64,000 nt of DNA, taken from NCBI RefSeq assembly GCF_007748175.1, contig NZ_CP037422.1:5844334-5908333 (forward strand). Direction: 5' to 3'. This document shows positions 36,275-46,071 of this stretch, piece after piece; position 1 is the first letter of the stretch, and every line of letters begins with the position of its first letter. This DNA is from Gimesia aquarii. Lineage in GTDB: Bacteria; Planctomycetota; Planctomycetia; Planctomycetales; Planctomycetaceae. The translations under genes were made by a program, and so were the position numbers. The notes beneath the pieces are model-generated. The model was given only the letters and a program-made list of their open reading frames with translations. It did no database searches and was not told where the DNA came from.

Positions 36275-37150
36275 TTAGGAGATCTTCTGTGAAGAAATGA
36301 GATCTGTCAACCAATCCACATAATCAGCAACAATCTGGTCGCGATTTGGTTCAAATTCCAGAGTGTGTCGTGCGTTAGGATATTGGACCAATTTTTTTTG
36401 ACGAGTCGGAAATTTCTCAAAATAGGCTTCGGTAGCAGAATTATCGACAATCTGATCCTGCCCTGAAAGCATAAAGAGTACGGGGCACTTAATGCCTTCT
36501 GCAGCCTGTTCTGTGATTCGATCTAACTCCCGATTTGCGAGCAGAAACGATACAGTGACTTGGTGTAATGCCAGAGGATCATTTTTGATAAAATTTTGGT
36601 AGTACTCTTCACCTGTGAATAAAGCAGGCTCTTTTAATGGAATTTCGATCTTTTTTCGATTAATTCTGATTTGTTGTGCCAGCTTCAACTGAATATTTTG
36701 AAAAACCGTTGGTTTGACAAGCGTTTTGATTCCAGGATAAAGTAACGCGAGTCCATCAATTAAATCAGGCCGTAATGCGGCGACGACCACTGCCAATTTC
36801 GCTCCCCAACTCATCGCTTGCAGAATGAGTGGCCCCTTATGATTTGAATGTTTTTGTTGCGAACGTCTTTTTGTCAGCAGTTGAATCACATCGTTTACTA
36901 AACGCTGCCAATGTGAGGCGTATCCTCTATCACTAGAGTTTAAGCCCGAGCCGCGGCGATCAAAAAAACAAATCTGGTAACCAGCATCACATAATTTTCT
37001 ACAAGAATATTCATACCATCCAGAGTGACTCTGAATACCATGTAAAACAACCAGTGTTCCGTTTGGCGGCTCTGCTGAGGGTGACCAGACACGTCCCTGC
37101 AAGCGATAATTATCTGAAGCGACAAATTCTTGTATTAGAGGATCGGTCAT
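36275..37150 (-). CDS. Serine aminopeptidase / lysophospholipase-like alpha/beta hydrolase
   Basis: 291 residues, no signal peptide. Motifs: VVLHGIQSHSGWYEY (oxyanion loop), FFDRRGSGLNSSDRG, nucleophile elbow QAMSWGAKLAV (Ser in M-S-W-G, where the first Gly of GxSxG is Ala), acid in MLSGQDQIVDN and His in PNARHTLEFE. This is the Hydrolase_4 (S33 / monoglyceride lipase) group. It starts 4 bases after the stop of the macrodomain gene, so the two are one unit. Substrate unknown; an ester of a nucleotide sugar is a possibility given the neighbour, but that is speculation. Confidence 0.85.
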   Translation of the reverse strand: MTDPLIQEFVASDNYRLQGRVWSPSAEPPNGTLVVLHGIQSHSGWYEYSCRKLCDAGYQICFFDRRGSGLNSSDRGYASHWQRLVNDVIQLLTKRRSQQKHSNHKGPLILQAMSWGAKLAVVVAALRPDLIDGLALLYPGIKTLVKPTVFQNIQLKLAQQIRINRKKIEIPLKEPALFTGEEYYQNFIKNDPLALHQVTVSFLLANRELDRITEQAAEGIKCPVLFMLSGQDQIVDNSATEAYFEKFPTRQKKLVQYPNARHTLEFEPNRDQIVADYVDWLTDLISSQKIS

Positions 37151-37154
37151 AATT

Positions 37155-37694
37155 TTAAACGAGCATCGTTTCTAAAACACGCGCATAACCACCGAAAGTC
37201 CCCTGATCAAACAATACAAACCGAACCAATTCTAATTCATCGGATGATTCCAATTTCATTGCCACAGTTCGTAATGCAATTTCAGCCGCTAAGTCCACGG
37301 GATAACGATAAACGCCAGTACTGATTGATGGAAAAGCCAATGTTTTACACTGATGCTTCTCAGCCAGAGAAAGACATGTTTGGTAAGCTGACTCGAGTAA
37401 CTGACTCTCTTTTTTGCTACCACCCTGCCAGATTGGCCCGACCGCATGGAAGATATACTGAGATGTCAATTTTCCGCCTGAAGTCACAACGGCACTACCT
37501 GTAGGGCAACCATCGGGATAACGTTGTCTCAGCTCTTTCATAATTTCAGGTCCTGCAGCATCATGAATTGCGCCATCAACGCCTCCACCACCGGCCAACT
37601 GAGAATTTGCAGCATTGACAATGATATCCAACTGCTGAGTTGTAATATCTCCCAGAACTAACTCAATACGGGCAGAGCCAAACTGTACGATCAT
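37155..37694 (-). CDS. Macrodomain ADP-ribose-binding protein, YmdB-like
   Basis: 179 residues forming one macrodomain. Visible motifs are the ADP-ribose contacts: GDITTQQLDIIVNAANSQL (Asp and Asn), GGGGVDGAIHDAAG, and the second loop FPSISTGVYRYPVDLAAEIAL. This layout matches O-acetyl-ADP-ribose deacetylase and ADP-ribosylhydrolase YmdB-type proteins (MacroD group). Cytoplasmic. It is the first gene of a pair with the alpha/beta hydrolase (gap of 4 bases) and is divergent from the glycosyltransferase. Confidence 0.92.
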   Translation of the reverse strand: MIVQFGSARIELVLGDITTQQLDIIVNAANSQLAGGGGVDGAIHDAAGPEIMKELRQRYPDGCPTGSAVVTSGGKLTSQYIFHAVGPIWQGGSKKESQLLESAYQTCLSLAEKHQCKTLAFPSISTGVYRYPVDLAAEIALRTVAMKLESSDELELVRFVLFDQGTFGGYARVLETMLV

Positions 37695-37837
37695 AGGTTC
37701 ACGATCTATGATAGAGAATCACAAAACGCCAAAAAACAGATCTTGATGTTTTTTGTTTAGTTGAAAATACTACAGACAGTATAAAATATCAGGGGCTCTG
37801 TTCAAAGGGCACTCTAAAACACATCCATGCAACGATT

Positions 37838-38968
37838 GTGAATTATAACACCGTGATAAAAGTCAGCCTTCTAATTCCTACCCTTGATCAATCTGGTGCT
37901 GAAAAACAACTTGCTTTGCTAGCGACCACATTGCCGCGTGATGAATTTGAAGTGCAGGTAATTGCTCTGACAAGGGGGGGGCCCTATGAGCGTCTACTCA
38001 AAGAAAACCATATTCCCGTGAAGATCTTGAATAAACGTTTCAGATTTGACCCGTTTGCTTATCGGGCCTTAAAAAAAACGTTACAGAGTCAGCAACCAGA
38101 CATACTCCATACGTGGTTATTTGCTGCGAATTCTTATGGCAGGATGGCTGTCAAACACTTACCGTCTTCACAAAAACGCCCGAAAGTGATCGTTTCTGAA
38201 CGCTGTATTGATTCCTGGAAAAGTAATTGGCAAAACAAAGTAGATCGCAGCTTACTTCCTCAGACTTCGTTACTGGTAGGTAATTCTCAAGGTGTAATCG
38301 ACTTTTACCGCGAAAAAGGTGTCCCGGAATCAATTTTGCGAGTCGTCCATAACGGCATCCCGAGTGCCAATAGCACAGTTTGTGAAACAACCCGATGTCA
38401 ATTGTTTAAGGAGCAAAATTTACCCGAGAATGCTCGTTTGATTGCTTTTGTCGGTCGGCTGGCTCGACAGAAACGGGTTGAAGATCTGCTCTGGGCTGTG
38501 GAATTATTAAGACAAATGAATGAAAACGTCATTTTACTTGTCATAGGCGATGGTCCCGAACGAGCAAAATTAGAACAATTGGCTCACAAATATACGGTGA
38601 CTCCCAATGTGCGTTTCTTAGGACATCGTAATGATGTGAGTAAATTGCTTCCTTTATTTGAGATATTTCTGCTAGCCAGTGATTTCGAAGGTCAATCGAA
38701 CAGTATAATGGAAGCGATGTCATATGGGATTCCAGTCATCGCCAGCGATATTCAACCTAACCGAGAATTGGTCGTACACGGTAAAACCGGTTTTTTAACT
38801 TCAGTTGGTGATTGTACCGGATTTGCACAATATGCAGAACGCATCCTTGCTGACTCTCAACTGGCAAAAGAAATGGCAAGTGCTTCACAAAAAAGGATGC
38901 AAGAAGAATTCAATATCGATAAAATGATACAAGGGTACGCCACTCTTTATCGTGAAGTGCTTAAATAG
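37838..38968 (+). CDS. Glycosyltransferase family 4-like
   Basis: 376 residues, GT-B fold. N-terminal Rossmann half: SLLIPTLDQSGAEKQLALLA. C-terminal half: RLIAFVGRLARQKRVEDLLWA, VIGDGPERAKLEQLA and the acidic donor-site motif ASDFEGQSNSIMEAMSYGIPVIAS. It transfers a sugar from a nucleotide-sugar donor, probably to a surface polysaccharide or lipid-linked glycan. The start is uncertain: GTG 37838 or GTG 37853 are possible and neither has a strong binding site. Asparagine synthase follows 55 bases later, a pairing often found in polysaccharide gene sets. Confidence 0.9.
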   Translation: MNYNTVIKVSLLIPTLDQSGAEKQLALLATTLPRDEFEVQVIALTRGGPYERLLKENHIPVKILNKRFRFDPFAYRALKKTLQSQQPDILHTWLFAANSYGRMAVKHLPSSQKRPKVIVSERCIDSWKSNWQNKVDRSLLPQTSLLVGNSQGVIDFYREKGVPESILRVVHNGIPSANSTVCETTRCQLFKEQNLPENARLIAFVGRLARQKRVEDLLWAVELLRQMNENVILLVIGDGPERAKLEQLAHKYTVTPNVRFLGHRNDVSKLLPLFEIFLLASDFEGQSNSIMEAMSYGIPVIASDIQPNRELVVHGKTGFLTSVGDCTGFAQYAERILADSQLAKEMASASQKRMQEEFNIDKMIQGYATLYREVLK

Positions 38969-39023
38969 TTTCCGCCACTCTTTGCTTCTCTTTTATCTTT
39001 AAATATCACTTAGAACCAAATTC

Positions 39024-41036
39024 ATGTGTGGAATTACCGGAACCGCGTGGACAACACGGGAAAAAAACATCTTGCCAGATGTGCTAAAGCGCATGACTAA
39101 TGTGCTCGAACATCGTGGTCCTGATGATACAGGTGGCTATCATTCCGATGTTTCCGGCAAGTCATTTCTCTTTAATGATGAAAGAGCCTATGCAAACTTC
39201 AATCCTACATCTGATACCGGGGCAGCCTTAGGGCATCGGCGACTTTCCATTATCGATCTGGGAACGGGTCATCAACCACTGTCCAACGAAGATGGCTCTG
39301 TCTGGATCGTTTTTAATGGGGAAATTTACAACTACCTGGAGCTTAGAAACGAACTTGTTCAACAGGGGCATCAATTCCAAACAGAAACTGATACAGAAGT
39401 TATCGTTCATCTATATGAAGAGCAGGGGATAACTTGTGTCGAACGTTTACGTGGCATGTTTGCCTTCGCCATTTGGGATGAACGTCGTGAACGCCTTTTT
39501 TTAGCACGCGATCGGATCGGGCAGAAGCCTCTCTTTTATCGAGAACAAGTGGGTAGTCTCAGTTTTGCCAGCGAACTGAAATCATTACTGCAAATGCCCG
39601 ATGCAAAGAGAACCGTTGATCCCCACGCGATCGACTTATTTCTTGCTTATCAATATGTGCCACACCCCTGGTCGATATTGAAAGGCTATCAAAAACTTCC
39701 CCCAGCCCATTATGCAGTATATGAACAGGGAAAATTCACAGTTGAACGCTATTGGACGCCCCCTTATCAGAATCCTGAGTCGAATCCAAACTATCAGTTT
39801 CGAACACCACAGCAATGGTCGGAAGCACTACGAACCACATTAACGGAGTCTGTGAAGATTCGTATGCGGAGTGATGTGCCTTTAGGAGCCTTTCTGTCTG
39901 GAGGCATCGATTCTACTATCATTGCCGGGTTAATGCAGACTATGTCGGATCGTCCCGTACACACATTTTCCATTGGCTTTCCAGTAAAACAATTTGATGA
40001 ACGGCACTATGCACGAGAAGCAGCCGAATTATTGGGAACCGAGCATCATGAATATATCGTTGAGCCAGAAGCATTAGAAAGGCTGCCCCTACTGGCCTGG
40101 CATTATGATGAACCTTTTGCAGATAGCAGCGCCATTCCGACAATGTATCTCTCGCAAGTCACACGCCAGGAAGTGACTGTTGCCTTGTCTGGCGACGGAG
40201 GTGATGAACTATTTGCTGGCTACGATCGCTATCGCGCTGTTGCACTCTCTCAATGGTTTGATCGACTGCCCACAATCCTAAAAAAAATGATGACGGCATC
40301 ATTGTGGCAAAAATTACCTGCGTCTGTTGAACAAAAATCGTTTCGCCGTCGCGTGAAACGATTTCTCGCAGGTTTAGCAGTCCCTCCCGAACGTCGCTAC
40401 CTGAAATGGGTTGGTATATTTGATACAGAACGACGTTTAGAGATGTATTCACCGGCGTTTCGCGAGCAGTTGGAAACATTTGATACAGATCAATTTCTAC
40501 TCAAAGCATATCAACTTTGCTGCGATCGTGATTTTGTTACTCGGACTACAGCAACTGATGTACTCACTTATCTGCCTTGCGATATACTAACAAAGGTCGA
40601 TATTGCCAGTATGGCGCATAGTCTGGAATGTCGCAGTCCGTTTTTGGACCATCATGTTGCTGAGCTTGCAGCAGCTATGCCTTTAGAATTGAAAATGCAA
40701 AACGGACGGGGCAAGAAAATTTTAACCGATACCTTTTCTGATCTCTTACCGGAATCGATTCAGACACGTAAAAAAATGGGATTTGGTGTACCACTCAATG
40801 AATGGTTCCGCCACGAATTGAAACCATTACTGTTCGATGTGCTTTTGAGTCAAAGTGCCAAAGATCGACAGATCTTCAATCCGATTCAAGTTGAACAGCT
40901 GATTAACGAGCACCTCACTCTGCAATGGGATCATAGTGCCCGTCTGTGGTCGCTGCTTGTATTAGAAATGTGGTTTCAAACGTTTATCGATCCGGTTTCT
41001 ATTCCCGATCATTTTCCTGAAACTATTTTGGCATAA
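39024..41036 (+). CDS. asnB: Asparagine synthase (glutamine-hydrolysing)
   Basis: 670 residues. The N-terminus MCGITG exposes the catalytic Cys2 of the class II glutaminase; RGPDDTGGY, ALGHRRLSI and FNGEIYN are typical. There is an extra loop of about 25 residues (after DTGGYHSDV) before ALGHRR. The synthetase half has the PP-loop SGGIDSTIIAGLM, the YDEPFADSSAIPTMYLS motif and SGDGGDELFAGYDRY. It makes asparagine from aspartate, ATP and glutamine; in this neighbourhood (glycosyltransferase) it may instead amidate a surface glycan component, as several AsnB paralogs do. Confidence 0.92.
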   Translation: MCGITGTAWTTREKNILPDVLKRMTNVLEHRGPDDTGGYHSDVSGKSFLFNDERAYANFNPTSDTGAALGHRRLSIIDLGTGHQPLSNEDGSVWIVFNGEIYNYLELRNELVQQGHQFQTETDTEVIVHLYEEQGITCVERLRGMFAFAIWDERRERLFLARDRIGQKPLFYREQVGSLSFASELKSLLQMPDAKRTVDPHAIDLFLAYQYVPHPWSILKGYQKLPPAHYAVYEQGKFTVERYWTPPYQNPESNPNYQFRTPQQWSEALRTTLTESVKIRMRSDVPLGAFLSGGIDSTIIAGLMQTMSDRPVHTFSIGFPVKQFDERHYAREAAELLGTEHHEYIVEPEALERLPLLAWHYDEPFADSSAIPTMYLSQVTRQEVTVALSGDGGDELFAGYDRYRAVALSQWFDRLPTILKKMMTASLWQKLPASVEQKSFRRRVKRFLAGLAVPPERRYLKWVGIFDTERRLEMYSPAFREQLETFDTDQFLLKAYQLCCDRDFVTRTTATDVLTYLPCDILTKVDIASMAHSLECRSPFLDHHVAELAAAMPLELKMQNGRGKKILTDTFSDLLPESIQTRKKMGFGVPLNEWFRHELKPLLFDVLLSQSAKDRQIFNPIQVEQLINEHLTLQWDHSARLWSLLVLEMWFQTFIDPVSIPDHFPETILA

Positions 41037-41234
41037 ATAAAATTTATTTGTCTGTTCTGATTAAACATTTCAATAATCCAGAAATGTTTTAGTTGAAATT
41101 GACGATTATTTTTGCTGAATCAACGAATCTCTATCTGGTTCTCTATTACTCAGCAGCATAAAATAGAGACAGTTGTATTAATTTTAAACTGAAGCTTTCC
41201 TGCCTACATGTTACCTGCCAATCACGAGACCACA

Positions 41235-42590
41235 ATGCGTTACTTATTCACTCTTATACTTTTAGTACTTATTGCTAAACCTGCGATGAGTCAGGTTAGA
41301 AAAAACATTCAAAGTACAAACAAAGAAATTATTAAATATGAAGAGTGGCCGCAATGGCGCGGTCCACGCGGAGACGGCACATGGAATGGCCCTCCAATTA
41401 AAACAGTTTGGCCCCAGGAGGGGCTCAAGAAATTATGGGAACGAGAAATCGGTGGCGGTTATGGTGGAATATCCGTATCAGGAAGGCGACTTTATGTCAT
41501 GGATCGCCCTGCTGTTTCAAAAGAAGAACAGAAAAAAGCAGAAGGCGTGCATAGCCATCGCATTCAGCGGAAAGATGTCGAAAGAGTTCTATGCTTTGAT
41601 GCTCTCTCCGGTCAAAAAATTTGGTCGCATGAATATCCCAGTAAATATAACAAGCTAGATTATGGCAATGGCCCGCGCGTCGCCCCTTCGGTGATTGATG
41701 GTTTTGTTTATACATTAGGAACGATGGGTGATGTGTTTTGCCTTTCAGCAGCAACGGGTGATGTGATCTGGAAATCACATCTTGTTAACGATTTTGGTGG
41801 TAAAGTTCCCCAATGGGGTTACGCAGCGGCTCCCTATGTGGTCGGTGAACAGGTCATTCTGATGCCCGGTGGAAAAGAGCAGGGGACTGCCATTATCGCT
41901 CTGGATCGTCAAACAGGACAAGAACGCTGGCGAACTCTCTCGGACCAGGCAGGCTATGCGACTCCCCTTTTAGTGCAACATCAAGGCCACGACCAACTGA
42001 TCGTCTGGTCTCCCAACCACATTCACAGTGTCGCTCCTCAGACAGGACAGCACTTATGGTCGGTTCCTTACAAAGTGACTTACGGTGTGGCCATTGCCAG
42101 CCCCATTGAAAAAGAGGGTCTCATTTTTGTCGCCGGCTATTGGGAAGGATCTAAGGCAATTCAACTGGGGCGGCTACCGCAGGAAGCTAAGCTGAAATGG
42201 GAAGATCGCCGTAAATTACGAGGTCTGATGTCACAACCGCTTTACAAGGATGGTTATGCCTATTTGCTTGATAAACAGTTTGGCCTGACCTGTTTTGAGT
42301 ATCAAACCGGTAAAAAGATCTGGGATGATGGGAAAAAGATGACTCCCGGTAATAGTAGAAATCCTCAGGCGACGCTGGTGTGGCTCAATCAATCATCGCG
42401 AGTATTGGTTCTCAATTCAGCGGGAGATTTGATTTTGGCGGAATTAACGCCTGCGGGCTACAAAGAATTGACTCGTACAAACCTAATCGGGAAAACCTGG
42501 GCCCATCCTGCGTATGCCGAGAACCGTGTTTATGCACGCAGTAACACAAAATTAGTTGCTTATGAGTTACCAACTGACGAATCCCAATAA
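41235..42590 (+). CDS. Secreted PQQ-like beta-propeller protein
   Basis: 451 residues from ATG 41235, which leads directly into the signal peptide MRYLFTLILLVLIAKPAMS. Repeated blades of the PQQ/quinoprotein type: WPQWRGPRGDGTW at the start (typical of planctomycete members), CFDALSGQKIWSHEYP, CLSAATGDVIWKSH, ALDRQTGQERWRT, and FEYQTGKKIWDDGK. No enzyme residues are evident, so it is probably a binding or scaffold propeller. Downstream is pgsA; no functional link is visible. Confidence 0.85.
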   Translation: MRYLFTLILLVLIAKPAMSQVRKNIQSTNKEIIKYEEWPQWRGPRGDGTWNGPPIKTVWPQEGLKKLWEREIGGGYGGISVSGRRLYVMDRPAVSKEEQKKAEGVHSHRIQRKDVERVLCFDALSGQKIWSHEYPSKYNKLDYGNGPRVAPSVIDGFVYTLGTMGDVFCLSAATGDVIWKSHLVNDFGGKVPQWGYAAAPYVVGEQVILMPGGKEQGTAIIALDRQTGQERWRTLSDQAGYATPLLVQHQGHDQLIVWSPNHIHSVAPQTGQHLWSVPYKVTYGVAIASPIEKEGLIFVAGYWEGSKAIQLGRLPQEAKLKWEDRRKLRGLMSQPLYKDGYAYLLDKQFGLTCFEYQTGKKIWDDGKKMTPGNSRNPQATLVWLNQSSRVLVLNSAGDLILAELTPAGYKELTRTNLIGKTWAHPAYAENRVYARSNTKLVAYELPTDESQ

Positions 42591-42761
42591 AAGCAATCAG
42601 GGTGGCCTATAAAATTTTCCTCTAAGTCTATAATATACCTTTCAGGCTTTTCGAGAAATCTTACAAACATTCTAAATACAAGTTGCGTATCTTTAAATTG
42701 GCCTGATCCGGTAAGTCGTTATAATTTTTTTCGTTATATTCTCCTTAATATTTTAAGCAAC

Positions 42762-43394
42762 ATGAATTCAGCATCGGATAATCACTCCAGAAATAAGACC
42801 GAAGGCACTGAATTATTAGGACCGGAAGTCTGGAATTTACCCAATTTGATCACCATTAGTCGACTTGTATTGGCACTGGTTCTGTTTGTGATGATTTATC
42901 TGGAAGGTTGGTGGAAGACATCTGCAATACTATTTATCATTGCCGCTGCAACAGACTTTCTGGATGGCTATTTCGCCCGAAAATATAACCAAGTTACAAC
43001 TCTGGGGCGTATCCTTGATCCTTTTGTCGATAAAATCATCATCTGTGGTGCATTCATTTTTCTACTAGAACGTGGGCCTAGTTCCGGAATCAATGCCTGG
43101 TTTGTATTAATTATCATCGGAAGAGAAATGTTCATCACCAGTCTACGTGGTTTTCTAGAACAACATGGACGAGATTTTTCTGCGAGTTGGAGCGGTAAAA
43201 TTAAAATGGGAGTACAATGTATTGCAGTGATCTTCAGCCTGCTTTCCTTAAGCCCTGAGTCTCCATTTAATACATCCAGCTTTATACTGCTTCGAGATAT
43301 TTCTATCTGGTCAGCCGCAATTATCACCATCTATAGTGGCATTGATTATGTTTTGCGAGCAGCTCGAATGCTCCGGCAGTCACCTCTCAGATAA
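42762..43394 (+). CDS. pgsA: CDP-diacylglycerol-glycerol-3-phosphate 3-phosphatidyltransferase
   Basis: 210 residues, several membrane helices. The full CDP-alcohol phosphotransferase motif is present: Asp65-x2-Asp68-Gly69-x2-Ala72-Arg73-x8-Gly82-x3-Asp86-x3-Asp90. The preceding WNLPNLITISRLVLA is the usual N-terminal sequence of PgsA. It makes phosphatidylglycerol-phosphate, the committed step to anionic lipids, in the inner membrane. The next gene encodes a membrane protease on the same strand. Confidence 0.92.
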   Translation: MNSASDNHSRNKTEGTELLGPEVWNLPNLITISRLVLALVLFVMIYLEGWWKTSAILFIIAAATDFLDGYFARKYNQVTTLGRILDPFVDKIIICGAFIFLLERGPSSGINAWFVLIIIGREMFITSLRGFLEQHGRDFSASWSGKIKMGVQCIAVIFSLLSLSPESPFNTSSFILLRDISIWSAAIITIYSGIDYVLRAARMLRQSPLR

Positions 43395-43529
43395 ATCTCA
43401 TTTCCAAAGTAAGTCAGAGATTATTTAACTTCGAATCTCAAGTTTTCTTTACTTCGATGATTCATTTACAAAATTCATCGGAATCAAGGAGAATTACGAC
43501 TCAACTTAGTCGAGTTGAAAGTATAAAAT

Positions 43530-44579
43530 ATGACAATTCGATCATTTAAATATCTATTTTTTAGATCCAGGCTTATGTCAGACGCAAACAATTCACAACT
43601 TCCATCTGATCATATCATTATCGTTCAACCAAGTGACTACCAGACAGAAGTCAAGAATTTTTCTCCCCGCAATCCAGCTCCGCAGCCGCATATGCCTGCA
43701 TCGCGTAGTAAGCTACCACTCATTCTTTTTATTCTTACATGTATGAGTACATTTATTGTTGGTGGGTATGGTCATAGACCTTTTGTCCCCGTACCTGCCG
43801 AGTTCATTGAATTATTCAAATATATACAAGGAATTGGTTGGGGGCATTTTCTATCGAATGGATTTAATTATGCCGGACCTGTCATGCTGATACTGTTATC
43901 ACATGAAATGGGACATTACTTACAATCAAGACGATATGGTATTCCTGCCACGCGTCCCATTTTTATTCCGATGCCGATGAGCCCTTTTGGCACGATGGGT
44001 GCTGTTATCCTGCAACGTGGAGGGATTGCCAACCGAAAACAAATGTTTGATATCGCCGTTTCAGGCCCGCTTGCTGGGCTCGTCTTCGCAATTCCATTTG
44101 CTTACTGGGGAACTCTTAATTCAACGATCAGCACTACAAGTCATCTGGCAGGAAGTTACAGTTACGGAGAACCATTAATCTTACAATGGATGATCACACT
44201 GGTTCATGGACCACTTGCAGAAAATCAGGAAGTTGTGTTAAATCCAATGTTATTTGCTGGTTGGGTTGGCATCTTTATCACTGCATTAAACTTGCTTCCG
44301 ATTGGCCAGCTTGATGGAGGTCACATTCTCTATACACTCATTGGCAAAAAAGCGAACTTTGTAGCACGATTATTTTTGATCACCGCAATTATCTACATGA
44401 CTTACAATCAGGAGTTTGGATATTCTCTATTGATCCTTTTACTAGTCTTTTTTGGTATCACTCATCCTCCTACAGCCGACGACTCAGTCCCTTTGGGAAC
44501 AACGCGTATCATAGTAGGTTGGCTCACGCTTGCATTTTTTATCATCGGCTTTACCGTCACACCGATTATTTTTCATTAA
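43530..44579 (+). CDS. M50-type membrane zinc metalloprotease (site-2-protease family)
   Basis: 349 residues, at least six membrane helices. The zinc motif HEMGH (His125, Glu126, His129, preceded by Ser124) lies in a helix, and the second ligand motif is NLLPIGQLDGGHILYTLIG (Asp near 262). This is the intramembrane S2P-like family, which cleaves membrane proteins inside the bilayer. The protein has a soluble N-terminal part of about 60 residues; an internal ATG at 43575 (MSDANNSQ) is the alternative start and the binding sites do not decide. Target protein unknown. Confidence 0.88.
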   Translation: MTIRSFKYLFFRSRLMSDANNSQLPSDHIIIVQPSDYQTEVKNFSPRNPAPQPHMPASRSKLPLILFILTCMSTFIVGGYGHRPFVPVPAEFIELFKYIQGIGWGHFLSNGFNYAGPVMLILLSHEMGHYLQSRRYGIPATRPIFIPMPMSPFGTMGAVILQRGGIANRKQMFDIAVSGPLAGLVFAIPFAYWGTLNSTISTTSHLAGSYSYGEPLILQWMITLVHGPLAENQEVVLNPMLFAGWVGIFITALNLLPIGQLDGGHILYTLIGKKANFVARLFLITAIIYMTYNQEFGYSLLILLLVFFGITHPPTADDSVPLGTTRIIVGWLTLAFFIIGFTVTPIIFH

Positions 44580-44617
44580 AGCGAATACTCTGGTTCTGAA
44601 TTAAGCCTAAAATAAAA

Positions 44618-46057
44618 TCATTTGAGCTTACTCAGAATTTGCTCTGCGCGAAAGACAATCTCCAGATCTTTATTTTTGATGGCTTTCTGCAACTGGTTTT
44701 GTGCTGCTTTTCCATACTCCTCAAGCTTTTTTTGCGCCGCTTCGCGCTGCTCCCAGTTTGTGTCTCCCAATTGGACAATTAATTGATCAATCCGTTTTTG
44801 TAACGCAGGATCAACATCCAACATGATTACAATTGCGACCCGACGGACAACGTCCGGAAAAGGAGTAATTTCAATTGGCATAATTTTGTCAAGGTATCCT
44901 TCATCCATGCAATACACGATAGTCGCCTGATCTTTACGAAACGCATGCTGCTTCAGAATATTCAATACGTGTGTTATTTCTGGTTTTCCCAGACCTAATT
45001 CTTTTAGTTTTTTCTCCCAGACACTCAGGATATTTTCTTGGGGAAGTGATGTGTTTTCAGAATAAGGAACTTTGATTGCGGGAACATTTTTCGTTACTGG
45101 AGCTTTTGCTTTCGATTTGTCTGACGACTTGGCTTTTGGTTTTGCCAATGCAGGAAGTGCACCAAGCGCTCGTAACTGGCCACCTATTGCAGCTAACTGG
45201 TTTGCTTTTTTTTCTTTCGCTTTAGTTTTCAGGTTTTCTTCCGAGAGTGGGTCCACAACTTTCGGCTTCACTGCTTTGTTCGATTTGATATCTGGGTTCT
45301 TCTTTTCTTTCTTAACACCGGGTATCTGTTCAATCGAGGCTAACTTCCAACCCTCTTTTTCCACTGATGGCTGAAAAATCGTTACGTGTTGTAATGGAAC
45401 GGCTTGGCTATTCTGAATTTGAAACATCCCATCTTTCGACTGACTCAGAACAATGCGTGGCACATGATTTAGTTCGACATCATATAAAATAAAGCGTTCC
45501 GTCTTGTCGAGACCTTTCACAAACAGTCGCTCACTGTTTTGCAAATGGTGAAGCCAATGTTGTTCGGCCAAGTTCATGCTGGGATCAGCATGTTTTAACA
45601 AATTTTGCGATCGCCAGTAAATTCGTTTTGATTGAATTCGCGCTGTTGGCCAATGCGACAAAAATCGACCCGCAGGAAATTCAATGAGTACATCAATATC
45701 TTTTACAGCCGGGCCTTCAAATGTGATAAGACCTAATGGCGCAGGCATACTACCTTCACTTGAGTCTGCACTCAATCTGCGAGATAACATATACCCTGGA
45801 GTTGTAGAGCGAAACAAAGCAGCATCATTCAGTTTTTTACCATGCGCTGAAACAAGAAACACATTGACATCCCGGACGATCAATTGAGAATTTTTCTGTT
45901 TCTTTTTCTCTGGTTCACCAGCTACCAGTTTGTTTATGCTCAAAAAACAGCAAACAATACAGACAGTCAGTATCAACTGCAAACATTTACTCAGGGGGTC
46001 CAAACAAAGCTGTGATCTAAGTTGTAGTATTTTCATATTTGAATAGAGATGATTCAT
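44618..46057 (-). CDS. Secreted Lys/Ala-rich protein, unrecognised; last gene of the MoxR cluster
   Basis: 479 residues with a signal peptide of about 45 residues (hydrophobic LILTVCIVCCFLSINKLVAG). The N-terminal half is beta-rich (VFLVSAHGKKLNDAALF, FEGPAVKDIDVLIEFPAGRFL). The middle holds a low-complexity Lys/Ala/Pro linker (KPKAKSSDKSKAKAPVTK). The end, WEQREAAQKKLEEYGKAAQNQLQKAIKNKDLEIVFRAE, resembles one HEAT-type helical repeat. No named family is recognised. An alternative start exists at 46036. It begins 14 bases after the NPCBM gene and is likely co-transcribed with it. Confidence 0.7.
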   Translation of the reverse strand: MNHLYSNMKILQLRSQLCLDPLSKCLQLILTVCIVCCFLSINKLVAGEPEKKKQKNSQLIVRDVNVFLVSAHGKKLNDAALFRSTTPGYMLSRRLSADSSEGSMPAPLGLITFEGPAVKDIDVLIEFPAGRFLSHWPTARIQSKRIYWRSQNLLKHADPSMNLAEQHWLHHLQNSERLFVKGLDKTERFILYDVELNHVPRIVLSQSKDGMFQIQNSQAVPLQHVTIFQPSVEKEGWKLASIEQIPGVKKEKKNPDIKSNKAVKPKVVDPLSEENLKTKAKEKKANQLAAIGGQLRALGALPALAKPKAKSSDKSKAKAPVTKNVPAIKVPYSENTSLPQENILSVWEKKLKELGLGKPEITHVLNILKQHAFRKDQATIVYCMDEGYLDKIMPIEITPFPDVVRRVAIVIMLDVDPALQKRIDQLIVQLGDTNWEQREAAQKKLEEYGKAAQNQLQKAIKNKDLEIVFRAEQILSKLK

Positions 46058-46071
46058 AAAACAGTCTTCGT

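Noticed and set aside
45072-45374. Phe/Ala-rich plus-strand frame opposite the Lys-rich secreted protein
   Set aside because: Complement of Lys/Ala codons; no independent support.
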